Below, in pieces: positions 10,272-20,572 of a stretch of 64,000 nt of DNA. Where the stretch lies: positions 6,569,200 to 6,633,199 of the forward strand of contig NC_091228.1 in NCBI RefSeq assembly GCF_040958095.1, written 5' to 3'. The DNA is from Procambarus clarkii (lineage: Eukaryota > Arthropoda > Malacostraca > Decapoda > Cambaridae). Each line of letters starts with the position of its first letter. Position 1 is the stretch's first letter. Position numbers and translations under genes: made by a program. The notes under the pieces were generated by a model that was not told where the DNA came from, did no database searches, and was given only the letters and a program-made list of their open reading frames with translations.

Positions 10272-10387
10272 AAACACAATCGACTTGAGAATGGTCCAGG
10301 ACGGACCGAAACGTCGTCGTCCCTTCAATTTCTAGTGTGTGGTCTGGTCAACATACTTCAGCCACGTTATTGTGACTCATCGCCTGC
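10272..10387 (+). mobile_element. Palindromic retroposon, 5'-truncated at the loop, 12-bp target duplication
   Basis: Only the second arm and the tail remain. The flanks are GTCAGGAAACTG at 10260-10271 and 10388-10399. The intact duplication around a one-armed copy shows that the missing arm was never inserted here. Confidence 0.9.
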
Positions 10388-10389
10388 GT

Positions 10390-10560
10390 CAGGAAACTGT
10401 TGTACTAAAGTACCTTTATCCTAACCTAGCAGAGGATCCAAAACAGAAAACAGAACAGTTTGTCAATTTCACGAACCCGCTTTCATTTTCTAGTACGACG
10501 ATTTTTAACCTTAGAGTATACGTCAAAATGTGACGTTGTGTTAGGAGGACGGGTTGGCAT
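10390..10560. repeat. Interspersed repeat with 'TTTCTAGTACGAC' core
   Basis: Diverged copy of a repeat of about 165 bp also seen at 36113-36290 and 53962-54240. Shared phrases: TCCTAACC, AGGA(T/C)CCAAAACA, TTTCTAGTACGAC. Family not recognised. Confidence 0.55.
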
Positions 10561-10787
10561 GCAGTGTCATAGTGGCCTTCGTCGCTTCCTCTGCCTCCAC
10601 CCCCAGTATTATATTATAACCGCCTCGTCATGTGGTCATTAACGAAGCACCGGATACATAGGAGTCGACACACAAGGAATGTTTTCAATATGTAATTTCA
10701 TGTTTTATGACGATCTGAACATATGATTGATCCATGAGGAAAAATGCTGCGACATTTACCTTTGGAAATATATTATATACGTATGAT

Positions 10788-10860
<73 letters not shown>
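10788..10860. repeat. (TG)n microsatellite
   Basis: About 35 TG units without interruption, followed 20 bp later by a run of about 13 G. Confidence 0.95.
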
Positions 10861-11170
10861 ATACCTCGCTAGCTGTATCTGGGGGGGGGGGGGGGAATCA
10901 AGTTTCAGCTACTGGGCATACTACTAAGGCTTATCAAAGCCTTGGCTACTATCAAAGCCAAAGCCTGGGCTACTAAGGCTTATCAAAGCCCACCTAATTC
11001 ACCTGGAAGACAGAATAACACTGTGCAGCACTTAGGTACCATTATATGTACCACTAAGCAACTGTCCATCATAATTTATTTTACATTTATCTATACAACA
11101 TAAATTCACGGGGTATTACCATAATGCAATTACTAAACTCACACACTAATCCTATTTTGATGTGTTGCAG

Positions 11171-11362
11171 GAGGAGTGAGCCGGACGGTGTGTCGAGCGG
11201 TGGTGTTGACAGCAGTACTGCTGGTTGTTCCCGCCGCCACGCAGACACTGTTGAACCTGCTGGAGCGGGTGGTGTTCGATCTTCCAGCCCTTGGACGCGC
11301 CCTCAAGACCCCGTCTTCCCTCACCCCGTCACCCACCAAATTCCCTCACCAGTCCTACAATG
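11171..11362 (+). CDS. Lipase A exon 1 found (signal peptide)
   Basis: Follows a good acceptor (GTGTTGCAG). It reads [18 protein letters not shown] then [14 protein letters not shown], a hydrophobic signal-peptide core. Ends phase 1 before GGTACTTACC. Its 192 nt equal the matching exon of copy B. The start codon is not in this exon. Confidence 0.75.
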
Positions 11363-14300
11363 GTACTTACCTCGGCACAAACTTTGAAAACAGAGTATAT
11401 ATATAATGGGATTTATGTAGACTAGGTAAATGGGTCATTGTATACCTTCCAAGGAAGAGGAAGAATGTTGGGGGTCCTTATCTTAGGATGAGGCTGTGTG
11501 TCAAGCCGGTAAACCCATTCAGTTGTTAACTAGATCAAACTTATTATTGTCCCTAAAAACTTTCCTTTTTAAAGACTACTCATAGCCTAGTCGTTGGAGC
11601 TTCGGCTTCACAGGCAAACAGTCCTCACAGTCCACGGTTCGAGACCCATATAGCCCAGGTGAATGGAATTATTGTCCCTACTTCGCCTTTAGACAATGAA
11701 TTATATTTTGCTTATATGTTTTCCTCTGGCACAGAGTCAGCGGAGCGCTACTGCTTCGGGGAGCTTGGGTGTCTGGAGACCGGCGCTGACTTCTACGACC
11801 AGCAGTACCGGCCGCTCAACCTCCAGCCGGAGCCTCGGGAGTCTCTGCATGTGACGTTCTCAGTGCAGTCTAGGGAGGACCCGGAGGGCGTGCTGGTGTC
11901 TGCTCTGGATCTCCAGCAGATTCTCAAGTCCTCTTTCAAGCCTAACAGGAAGACCAAAATAATTATCCACGGCTACCTCAATGGCCGAGATATGCCTTGG
12001 TTAGAGGCGAGTATAGGCTTGTTCGGTTACAAATTTAAAGTTGATTAATCAGCACGTTCTCTCGATTTGCCACAACGTACAAGATCCAGCGTTCGAACCT
12101 AGCTAGAAGCGCAGAAACCCAAACATCCCACCTAACCTAACCAACTAATGAATACAACAAACAATATATATCTGTTTCATCTTGCTTTCATGTATGAATT
12201 ATGGGGACCAAACCTAACACTTCCTACCAATAACAGTGTCCTAGAGATCACTGCATCGTAATATGTCACCATTAAGGTGCATCTCTCATCATAGCATTGA
12301 ACACGATTCTCCTCTAACTCAAATTCTCTTTTAATTGTATCCTGTACTGACAAATAGTTTTTTCTTGTTCAGGTGATCGCTCACGCCTTCCTGCGGGTCA
12401 ATGACTACAACGTGGTGATGATGGACTGGACTGACGGGTCGTTGGGGCTGTACGAGCAGGCTGTGGCCAACGCCCGGGTGGCCGGCCTGGAAGTGGCCCA
12501 CCTCATTCACTGGCTCCAGGACCACACGGGCCACAGTCCACAAGATGTACACCTAATTGGCCATTCTCTGGGCGCCCATGTCTCCGGTAGGTGCCTCTTT
12601 AGCTTTACTTGTTATATATTTGAATATTTGAATTTCATTAGGAATTGTATTTGAATTTACACTTATCTGTTAGGTGGCTTTGTAATACTAGGATGCTGCA
12701 TATGTTAGGGGTTTTTAATTAGCAAATGTTTAAAGGATTTCCGCCTGGAAGACTTCGGGTGCAACAGTGTAGCCTTTCACTGCTGGGACTAATCGAACAT
12801 AAACTTTCCTCAGGGTACGCCGGGGAGCGAGTGTCCGGACTAGGAAGGATCACTGGACTGGACCCGGCCCAGCCTTACTTCCAACACATGCCGGCCAGTG
12901 TTCGTCTGGACCCCTCGGACGCCCTCTTTGTCGACGTCATCCACACCGACTCTTCCCTGTTTTCCTTCGGTAAGTTTAAGGAAAATCTTGGTTACAAGTT
13001 TTCGACGATCAAGGAAATAGTTCTTTGGTCCACGAAGCAATTCGTATTCTACTATATTCTATAATGCAATGCACCAACAAAAACATTTCTAACAAAGCAT
13101 TCCTTAAAGTCCCTAAACATGTCACCGCAAAGACTCTCTATAGACTTTTGCTCCAAGATTACATATTCCTTTCATGTGTTACATAGTCATACTAGCTTAG
13201 AACTTGAAAACAATATCTTGTATTCGATTTTCCATACAAGACAATTGTTTTCGAACCCCCTCCCGGTAGTTTCTTAAAATGTTGTGTTCTAAAGATGTTG
13301 TGTGTTACAGATGGTGGGTATGGACTAAGGGAGCCATCTGGGCACCTGGACTTCTACCCCAACGACGGCAAGTACCAGCCGGGGTGCCAGCCCCCCCTCA
13401 CCGCGCCTCTCAGGTGGCTCCTCACCGGGAGAAACTTCACCAGAGGTGAGTTCATTATCCCAGGAGACTGTGGGCTCAGTAGTCTCACGATACTAGCCAC
13501 CGCAGTAGCCTCGCGTCACTAGCCACCACAATAGCCTCGCGTTACTAGTCACCACAGTAGCCTCGCGTCACTAGGCACCGCAGTAGCCTCGCGTCACTAG
13601 CCACCACAATAGCCTCGCGTTACTAGCCACCACAGTAGCCTCGCGTCACTAGGCACCACAGTAGCCTCGCGTCACTAGGCACCACAGTAGCCTCGCATCA
13701 CTAGCCACCGCAGTAGCCTCACGTCACTAGCCACCGCAGTAGCCTCACGTCACTAGATCAGCATATGTGATGCATCAGACGTGAAAAAATTATGTGTATT
13801 TAGTGTTGTTTCAGAGCATCTGACACGCTGCTATGTGGATTCTGACTGAAATCTGAAGGCAAAAGTCCAATTATTGAACTGCATCAAATTAATGAAAGCA
13901 GCATGTTCCTAAAAAAATGCCCATGTACAATAAACAGAAAATTCATGATAATAATATGTATGTAATTACTTTTGCAGCTAAATGGCCATTTTGGCATATT
14001 TTTGGACCACCTTTTTTTTTATTCTTTACCAACGAGACTTGAAAACTTTATCTTGGAGATTCAAAAAACAAAAATTGTGAAGCTGTATATATATATATTT
14101 CAGCCTGGCACGCTGTTGAGGACGCCCTTGGATGCAGCCACATCAGGTCCTCGCTGCTCTTCGCCGACTCCATCGTCTCTCAATGCCCCTACACCGCCTT
14201 CGCCTGCCAGTCCTACCAACAGTACCGAGCTGTGAGTATTAAATTCCGTCCCTCGTACACAAACACATATTGTGGCCGAGTGATCTGTGATCGAGGATTT

Positions 14301-17300
14301 ATAATAAATCTGAAATTCTCATCGGTCGATGGAAATTCTCACATTCTTATCGATTCTTTAAAGCCATTTTTGAAAACTACGAGTATAGTGGTGTTTTTTT
14401 TATAATCTAACTTTAATTTTACAATATTTTTGTATTTAATTTTCATATTTCTCGTGAATTTAAGGGATTTACATGACTCAAAGTTTGTGTATATATGTTT
14501 ACTGTGAACATTCTGATCCCTCACGTTAGACCCCATGAAATAAACCCGCTCGTTATAGAGAGCTCTATAAGAGCTCAGATTTAGACTTCCAATAATGAGA
14601 AAAAAGCTCTCCTTAATTTAGAATAGGCCTATGTCTCATAGCTGGGTTCATCTCGGGTCACTAAAATAAAAAAAAAAAAACTGCCAGATAGGCCAGAGTG
14701 CTCTACGGGGCTTTACAGAAAGTCCCTAACTAGAATTTAAATTATAAACCCCCAGTTATCGCCGTTGTGCTTCAGGAAGGGGTTTAAATCCCAAATTATG
14801 TACGATAGGCTAGAATGTCATTCTTATAGTAGGCATTCTGGCCAAGTTGGTAGAGAAGCCGATTTGTATTTTGCATGCCCGAGGTCACTCCCATGAAGAT
14901 TCAAGACCATGTTTATTGCGATACCGGGCATATAGACGCCACGTTTAGAGAGCCTTGTATAATGTTTTGTATGTGTGGCGGCAGGGAGAGTGCTTCAACT
15001 GTGGGGAGGACGGCAGTAGGTGCGCTCCCATGGGCATCCACGCAGACACCTGGGCTGGCAGAGGAGCGGTCGGCCTCCAGCTCTACCTCTCCACCGGCCC
15101 AGACCCCCATTTTTGCTGTGAGTATACCTGATTTTTGTGTTTAAATCACTTCTGTTTATGTTGGTGAGGACCCGTAGCCTCGGAGAACAACAACATACGA
15201 CATTCTAGGGGTATGGCTTCCATATATATATGCAAGTGCAGGCGATGAGTCACAATAACGTGGCTGAAGTATGTTGGCCAGACCACACACTAGAAGTTGA
15301 AGGGACGTCGATTGTCTCAATCGACTTGAGAATGATCCAGGACGGACCGAAACGTCGTCGTCCCTTCAACTTCTAGTGTGTGGTCTGGTCAACATATATG
15401 CATGTGTGCATTTTCTTCTCCTGCCACCCACCTGATTTTTATATTTTATTTCAAACTGTTATGCAGTATTGGCAAGTAAAAAGATGCTAAATATGTTTCC
15501 AGAAATTGCAAATCTTGAGCTACCTTGGTTACGGTCAGTGGGTCAGGGGGAGAATATATAGACTACAATGTGTGCTTTTCTCATGTACTCGCCTAATTGT
15601 GCTTGCAGGGTTGAGCTTCAGCTCTGTATTGCCATAGTGAAAATTATGTGAATGTAGCTGGCAGCTCTTTGGTCTCTTGTTGTTTCGACGAGTCTAGAAC
15701 CCAGATCGCTGAGAAAGCTTTTGGCTCTCACCCCGGGAACCAGCTAGGTGCCCGATGCAATGGTGACAACTGTACTGATGATACACTGATTGATTAAGAT
15801 TAAGCTACCCAAAAGGTGGCACGGGCATGAATAGCCCGTTAGTGGTGGCCCTTTGGAGCCATTACCAGTATCAAGAGCTGATACTGGAGATCTGTGGAGG
15901 TGCGACTGCACCCTACGAAGAGGTCATGACCTCTGGTACACTGTGATGATGATTGATGAAGATTAAGCCACCCAAAAGGTGGCACGGGCATGAATAGCCC
16001 GTAAGTGGTGGCCCTTTGGAGCCATTACCAGTATCAAGAGATGATACTGGAGATCTGTGGAGGCGCAACTGCACCCTGCGTGACAGGGGATGTCTCCCGG
16101 ACCAAATGGTGACCAAATGGTCCTGTACACTGTGTGTGTGTGTATGTGTATAGTTGTCGCGCTTTCTAAGTAGATTATCTTGTTCATTAATAGATATATT
16201 CGATACATACGTTTACTAATTTGGACAAAAACTGGATGAGCAGCCCTGAATACGTGATCTCTGGGTAGGCAACCCCGAACCCGAGGTCGGTAAGAGGTCG
16301 CTGGTAACATTTGTACCTTGACTTTGGTGACATGTGAGTGACTCCTCACTAGCATCCCTAGTTGCTTAACTCCCAAGTCCCTGTTTATTACTAGGTGAAC
16401 AGAGGCACCTACCTCGGAATCGAACCCAGACCCTTGTGTTTGTGAACAGCCTGCATTGTTCCACGGCCAGCTCTGGAAAGCAGGAGGGAAAGATTGATTG
16501 ATTAATGAAGATTAAGCCACCCAAAAGGTGGCACGGGCATGAATAGCCCGTAAGTGGTGGCCCTTTTGAGCCATTATTAGTATCAATAGATGATACTGGA
16601 GACCTGCGTAGGTGCGACTGCACCCTGCGTGACGGGAGATGTCTCCCGTCAGGAGGGACAGACTTCGCCAAGTCTTAAAAAGATAATGTAAGCACAAAAA
16701 CTGACGTATTCGTGATTACACGTTCAGGATTAGACTTGACGTAGAGATGGTGACTCGTAGATACCACCCATGACACCAATCATGTTAAGTCCCGAGGGGG
16801 TTCACTGTACCACTCATGATACTTGTCCTGTACCGACCTTGTTATATTATACACCGATCTGTACCGATCTGTACCGACCTGTACCGACCTGTACCGACCT
16901 GTACCGACCTTGCCCTGTTATGGGGCCTGCCAGCTGAGTGAACAGCGCTTCATATTCGTAGTCCTGAGATTCTGGGTTCTATCCCCGGCAGAGGCGAAAA
17001 CAAATGGAGAGTTTCTTTCATCTTGATACACTGTTCACCTAGCAGTAAATAGGTAACTGGGAGTTAGACAGCTGCTACGGGCTGCTTCCTGGGGGTGTGT
17101 AACAAAAAAGACTGGTCGAGAACCGGGCCGCGGAGGCGTTAAGACCCGAAATCATCTCAAGATAACCGTCTGCTTCTTGTGTTCCAGTGTACCACTTCCT
17201 ACTGACGCTGGAGCTGTCGCAGACACCGTGGGGGACCATGCCGGGCCGCCTCACCATCATCTTCCTCTCCAGCACCGGACATTCCTCGCATTTCAGCCTT

Positions 17301-20262
17301 ACAACTGGGTAAGTCTCGATGAAATATGAATGTTCTTTACACGCAGACATCACAATAGCGTGATGCATCATATGAACAAATCCACAAGGTTGACCAGACC
17401 ACACACTAGAAGGTGAAGGGACGACGACGTTTCGACTTGAGAATGGTCCAGAACGGACCGAAACGACGACATTTCGACTTGAGAATGGTCCAGAACGGAC
17501 CGAAACGACGACGTTTCGACTCGAGAATGGTCCAGGACGGACCGAAACGTCGTCGTCCCTTCACCTTCTAGTGTGTGGTCTGGTCAACTAAGTGCATGTG
17601 CTTTTAGTTGTAAAATGTTATCTCTTAATAATTTACTCAGATTTAAACGCTTATACAAATTTTTGTGGCTTTAGGTATTGGCAAAGCTTCGAGCCTGGGA
17701 AGAGGTACAGCTTCCTGTTGGAACACGGGGAGGATCTGAGCTCCAGTGTGTCCGCTAAGCTCACCTGGACGGCCAAAGGTGACCACCTTTGTCCCACCTG
17801 CGACGCCGACCTCCCTCCTCTCTCCAAACTCACCCTCGTCAACATAGAGAACCTTTCCCTAAGGTGTGTGAAATTGATCAATATATATGTATTCTTTCCT
17901 TTAACGTAGTTGTATCGATTCAAAATCACACACAGAGATCACACTAACGTGATGCATCAAATGAACAAATCCACAAGGGCCGTGACGAGGATATTGGCAG
18001 GTTCGAATCCTCGTCACGGCCCTTGTGGATTTGTTCGATTCAAAATCATTTGGATCATCTAGAACACTAGGAACTGTGTATTATCAGCCGATGTCAGTCT
18101 TGTAATGACTTCAGTTATTGTTAGAAAGAAATACCAGGTGTATTAAAATAGTTTGACTAAGATATCGTGGATTAGATCCAGGATTGCTAGGAAAGGTAAG
18201 GTTAAGTCTTATATATATGTTGCAGTTATACAAAGGTTTCCAAACTCAGTGACACAAAAGTTAACTTTCTGGTGGTCCAGCACTACATATTGGTACTTTC
18301 TGGTGGTCCATCACTACATATGGGTACTTTCTGGTGGTCCATCACTACATATTGGTACTTTCTGGTGGTCCAGCACTACATATGGGTACTTTCTGGTGGT
18401 CCAGCACTACATATTGGTACTTTCTGGTGGTCCATCACTACATACTGGTACTTTCTGGTGGTCCATCACTACATATTGGTACTTTCTGGTGGTCCATCAC
18501 TACATATTGGTACTTTCTGGTGGTCCATCACTACATATTGGTACTTTCTGGTGGTCCATCACTACATATTGGTACTTTCTGGTGGTCCATCACTACATAT
18601 TGGTACTTTCTGGTGGTCCAGCACTACATATTGGTACTTTCTGGTGGTCCATCACTACATATTGGTACTTTCTGGTGGTCCAGCACTACATATTGGTACT
18701 TTCTGGTGGTCCATCACTACATATTGGTACTTTCTGGTGGTCCAGCACTACATATTGGTACTTTCTGGTGGTCCATCACTACATATGGGTACTTTCTGGT
18801 GGTCCATCACTACATACTGGTACTTTCTGGTGGTCCATCACTACATATTGGTACTTTCTGGTGGTCCATCACTACATATTGGTACTTTCTGATGGTTCAT
18901 CACTACATATGGGTACTTTCTGGTGGTCCATCACTACATACTGGTACTTTCTGGTGGTCCATCACTACATATTGGTACTTTCTGGTGGTCCATCACTACA
19001 TATTGGTACTTTCTGGTGGTCCATCACTGATCATATTGGTACTTTCTGGTGATCCATCACTACATATTGGTACTTTCTGGTGGTCCATCACTGATCATAT
19101 TGGTACTTTCTGGTGGTCCATCACTACATATTGGTACTTTCTGGTGGTCCATCACTACATATTGGTACTTTCTGGTGGTCCATCACTGATCATATTGGTA
19201 CTTTCTGGTGATCCATCACTACATATTGGTACTTTCCACCAAATAGTTACTATTAACACTTTAATTTTAAGAGACTTGGCTATATTAAAGTGTATTTTCA
19301 AGTAATTTGATGATGACCACTTAAACTGATCTTGCTCCCACAAACTCCACATTATTTACTAAATCCTCACTGGAGTGTAGATTTAATCTAGGATCATCAC
19401 AGCCAGTATTGACGCGCCCAACAGGATCATCACAGCCAGTATTGACGCGCCCAACAATGCCTCTTAAATTGTCTATACAGTATACCTAGGTCATAAAAGT
19501 ATTTGTGTGTACGTCTGATACCATACTACTTGTGAGGGAGGAAATGTATATTTTTACCTCTCAGAATGTTTGGTAATGTGTTTATTTGTGATGTGTGTCT
19601 ATGTGTATATTAACACGTTGTACTGAATGGGGTGAGAATAGCTTGAGCTACCTCATCCCTTTGTGTGTATTTTACCTCAATAAACTTATTTCAATTTCAA
19701 TTTCAATTTCAACAATGCCTCAGGGTTCCACTAGCAGCTTCACCTAAAGTTAATAGTGATTTGCTTTACTTAATGCCGGCATAAAAAAAACGAATACAAT
19801 CTTTTTTTTTAATCTATTGCATATTTATATATTTCTGTAGAGTGTGAGTTTGTGGCAGAATTTAGTGTTGTAGTCTAAGTGTGTTACATACTGGACAAAG
19901 ATAACCCGACCACACACTAGAAGGTAAAGGGACGACGACGTTTCGGTCCGTCCTGGACCATTCTCGACTTGAGAATAGTCCAGGACGGACCGAAACGTCG
20001 TCGTCCCTTCACCTTCTAGTGTGTGGTCTGGTCAACATTAGCCACGTTATTGTGACTCATCGCCTGCATACTGTACGAATATCGTGAGAAGGGTTACAGC
20101 AATGGTTAACACGCATCTCTTTACAGCCGAGAGCGGAGTGACCGGCCGAATGCGAGATCGAGTGAAGCTGTGTTTGTCGCGAGTGGGGAGCAGGTAGCAC
20201 GCATCCCTGGACCTGACCCCTACTTGACTACTACCCTCAGGCTGGTGACCTCCCCGACCTGA
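11171..20262 (+). CDS. Lipase copy A: secreted pancreatic-type lipase (PNLIP family), multi-exon
   Basis: A secreted triacylglycerol lipase/phospholipase of the vertebrate pancreatic lipase family, expected to hydrolyse dietary or stored lipid esters outside the cell. Nine exons are supported (11171-11362, 11735-12006, 12373-12586, 12814-12969, 13311-13445, 14104-14231, 14985-15117, 17188-17308, 17675-17863), and a tenth (20127-20262) is doubtful. The order is signal peptide, alpha/beta hydrolase, then a PLAT-like C-terminal domain. Catalytic serine in LIGHSLGAH, aspartate in GLDPAQPYF, histidine in CSHIR. The lid lies between paired cysteines (about 29 residues), so it is full length. Splice phases run 1,0,1,1,1,0,1,2,2 with no break. 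Exon 2 ends in a GC donor. No ATG fits the first exon, so a start exon must lie upstream. Copy B at 36808-45486 is its tandem duplicate. Family assignment is firm; substrate is not. Confidence 0.85.
11585..11690 (+). mobile_element. tRNA-like SINE fragment in lipase A intron 1
   Basis: GCCTAGTCGTTGGAGCTTCGGCTT with a box B at GGTTCGAGACCC, followed by GAATGGAATTATT. Relatives at 37430-37500, 37895-37960 and 44575-44665. Confidence 0.55.
11735..12006 (+). CDS. Lipase A exon 2, ends in a GC donor
   Basis: Acceptor CTGGCACAG. Reads [20 protein letters not shown]...[10 protein letters not shown]...[18 protein letters not shown], the N-terminal beta strands of the family (the 'CFGELGCL' and 'TKIIIHGYL' blocks). 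The boundary matching copy B falls at TTAGAG followed by GCGAGT, so this intron must use a GC-AG splice pair. Confidence 0.88.
12373..12586 (+). CDS. Lipase A exon 3 (nucleophile elbow)
   Basis: Reads [19 protein letters not shown]...[32 protein letters not shown]. The G-H-S-L-G elbow carries the catalytic serine. 214 nt, phase 0 to 1, the same as copy B. Confidence 0.95.
12814..12969 (+). CDS. Lipase A exon 4 (catalytic aspartate)
   Basis: Acceptor TTTCCTCAG. Reads [20 protein letters not shown]...[21 protein letters not shown]. The aspartate of GLDPA is the acid of the triad. 156 nt, same length and phases as copy B. Confidence 0.95.
13311..13445 (+). CDS. Lipase A exon 5 (GHLDFYPN block, start of lid)
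   Basis: Acceptor TGTTACAG. Reads [20 protein letters not shown], then [19 protein letters not shown]. The cysteine opens the lid loop. Donor GAG/GTGAGT, directly followed by the 26-bp minisatellite. Confidence 0.92.
13455..13756. repeat. 26-bp minisatellite in lipase A intron 5
   Basis: About eleven units of ACTAGCCACCRCAGTAGCCTCGCGTC with minor variants. It begins about 10 bp after the exon 5 splice donor. Confidence 0.9.
14104..14231 (+). CDS. Lipase A exon 6 (catalytic histidine)
   Basis: Acceptor TATATTTCAG. Reads [20 protein letters not shown] then [20 protein letters not shown]. The histidine of CSHIR completes the triad. 128 nt, as in copy B. Confidence 0.94.
14985..15117 (+). CDS. 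Lipase A exon 7 (end of catalytic domain)
   Basis: Reads [20 protein letters not shown] then [20 protein letters not shown]. The C-x2-C-x6-C cysteines and the D-T-W segment are shared with copy B. Confidence 0.92.
15238..15393 (-). mobile_element. Palindromic retroposon, 12-bp target duplication (1 mismatch)
   Basis: Tail on the left, second arm complete, first arm shortened. Flanks ATATATGCAAGT (15226-15237) and ATATATGCATGT (15394-15405). Confidence 0.82.
15787..15935 (-). mobile_element. Multi-hairpin SINE
   Basis: Hairpins as in the 24301 copy. The head end is eroded (CACCCTACGAAGAGG). Flanked by short TACACTG repeats shared with the next copy. Confidence 0.8.
15946..16124 (-). mobile_element. 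Multi-hairpin SINE, full length, 10-bp target duplication
   Basis: Includes the long head with the doubled ACCAAATGGT phrase. GTACACTGTG occurs at 15936-15945 and 16125-16134. Confidence 0.88.
16490..16649 (-). mobile_element. Multi-hairpin SINE, 9-bp target duplication
   Basis: Flanks CAGGAGGGA at 16481-16489 and 16650-16658. Ends at the GGGAGATGTCTCCC palindrome. Confidence 0.88.
16858..16912. repeat. 10-bp tandem repeat
   Basis: About five units of CTGTACCGAC in lipase A intron 7. Confidence 0.85.
16925..17166 (+). mobile_element. tRNA-derived SINE with LINE-type tail, diverged copy
   Basis: Same family as 62756-63001: box B (GGGTTCTATCCCC), AGTTTCTTTCA, CACCTAGCAGTAAAT, GGGCTGCTTCCTGGGGG, GGTCGAGAACCGGGCCGCGG and a CTCAAGATAACC end, about 25 bp before the acceptor of exon 8. 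Confidence 0.75.
17188..17308 (+). CDS. Lipase A exon 8 (PLAT-like domain)
   Basis: Acceptor TGTGTTCCAG. Reads [20 protein letters not shown] then [20 protein letters not shown]. 121 nt, phases 1 to 2, the same as copy B. The short CCAG acceptor sits just after a SINE. Confidence 0.9.
17335..17388 (-). mobile_element. tRNA-derived SINE tail fragment
   Basis: Inverse of the 3' half of the SINE described at 43333-43511 (ATCACAATAGCGTGATGCAT, AACAAATCCACAAGG). The palindromic retroposon follows it directly. Confidence 0.6.
17389..17588 (+). mobile_element. Palindromic retroposon with internal triplication
   Basis: Begins GTTGACCAGACC and ends GGTCTGGTCAAC. Between them a segment of about 42 bp (GACGTTTCGACTTGAGAATG... 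to CGGACCGAAAC) is repeated three times, giving alternating inverted segments. Confidence 0.75.
17675..17863 (+). CDS. Lipase A exon 9 (PLAT-like domain)
   Basis: Acceptor GTGGCTTTAG. Reads [20 protein letters not shown] then [20 protein letters not shown] and ends [20 protein letters not shown]. It has the C-x2-C and TLVNIE features shared with copy B exon 9. Ends phase 2. Confidence 0.92.
17929..18035. mobile_element. tRNA-derived SINE inserted as an inverted dimer, 13-bp target duplication
   Basis: A minus-strand tail half (CACACAGAGATCACACTAACG...) runs into a plus-strand copy. The arms AACAAATCCACAAGGGCCGT... are perfect inverted repeats of 29 bp around a 14-base spacer. CGATTCAAAATCA occurs at 17916-17928 and 18036-18048, so the palindrome arrived as one insertion. 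Confidence 0.85.
18272..19240. repeat. 31-bp minisatellite, about 31 units
   Basis: Units of TACTTTCTGGTGGTCCATCA + CTACATATTGG, some lengthened by TGAT. Because 31 is not a multiple of 3 and the unit lacks plus-strand stops, all three forward frames stay open for 200-320 codons. That is a property of the repeat, not a gene. Confidence 0.95.
19391..19457. repeat. 33-bp direct duplication
   Basis: Two copies of AGGATCATCACAGCCAGTAT + TGACGCGCCCAAC. Confidence 0.85.
19464..19709 (+). mobile_element. Retroposon with (TTTCAA)n tail, 12-bp target duplication
   Basis: Contains TCTCAGAATGTTTGGTA, GGGGTGAGAATAGCTTGAGC and CCTCAATAAACTTATTTCAA followed by TTTCAA repeats. CAACAATGCCTC flanks it at 19452-19463 and 19710-19721. 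Shorter copies with their own duplications are at 36416-36580 and 36661-36736, so 5' truncation varies while the 3' end is fixed. Probably a LINE 3' end. Confidence 0.8.
19897..20066 (+). mobile_element. Palindromic retroposon, about 10-bp target duplication
   Basis: Both arms and the complete tail (CCACGTTATTGTGACTCATC...). Flanks CATACTGGAC (19887-19896) and CATACTGTAC (20067-20076). Confidence 0.8.
20127..20262 (+). CDS. Candidate last exon of lipase A (doubtful)
   Basis: Acceptor CATCTCTTTACAG opens a phase-2 frame of 44 codons to a TGA: 136 nt, exactly the length and phase of copy B's last exon (45351-45486). The peptide ([18 protein letters not shown]...) resembles the copy B exon only loosely and lacks the cysteines of copy B's CPGG and PGCYY. 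Its 3' part and stop lie in the first unit of a 46-bp minisatellite. Either a diverged exon or coincidence. Confidence 0.3.
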
Positions 20263-20572
20263 CCCTTAACCTGACCCCCACCCTCTGGCTAGTGGGGTCT
20301 CCGACCTGACCCTCACCTGACCCCCACCCTCTGGCTAGTGGGGTCTCCGACCTGACCCTCACCTGACCCCCACCCTCTGGCTAGTGGGGTCTCCGACCTG
20401 ACCCCCACCCTCTGGCTAGTGGGGTCTCCGACCTGACCCTCACCTGACCCCCACCCTCTGGCTAGTGGGGTCTCCGACCTGACCCTCACCTGACCCCCAC
20501 CCTCTGGCTAGTGGGGTCTCCGACCTGACCCTCAACCTGACCCCCACCCTCTGGCTAGTGGGGTCCCCGGCC
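20211..20572. repeat. 46-bp minisatellite
   Basis: About seven units of CCTGACCCCCACCCTCTGGC + TAGTGGGGTCTCCGACCTGA + CCCTCA, one shortened. Confidence 0.92.

Noticed and set aside
18153-19305. Three long overlapping plus-strand frames (up to 323 codons)
   Set aside because: Produced by a 31-bp repeat lacking plus-strand stops; all frames spell the same repeat in turn.
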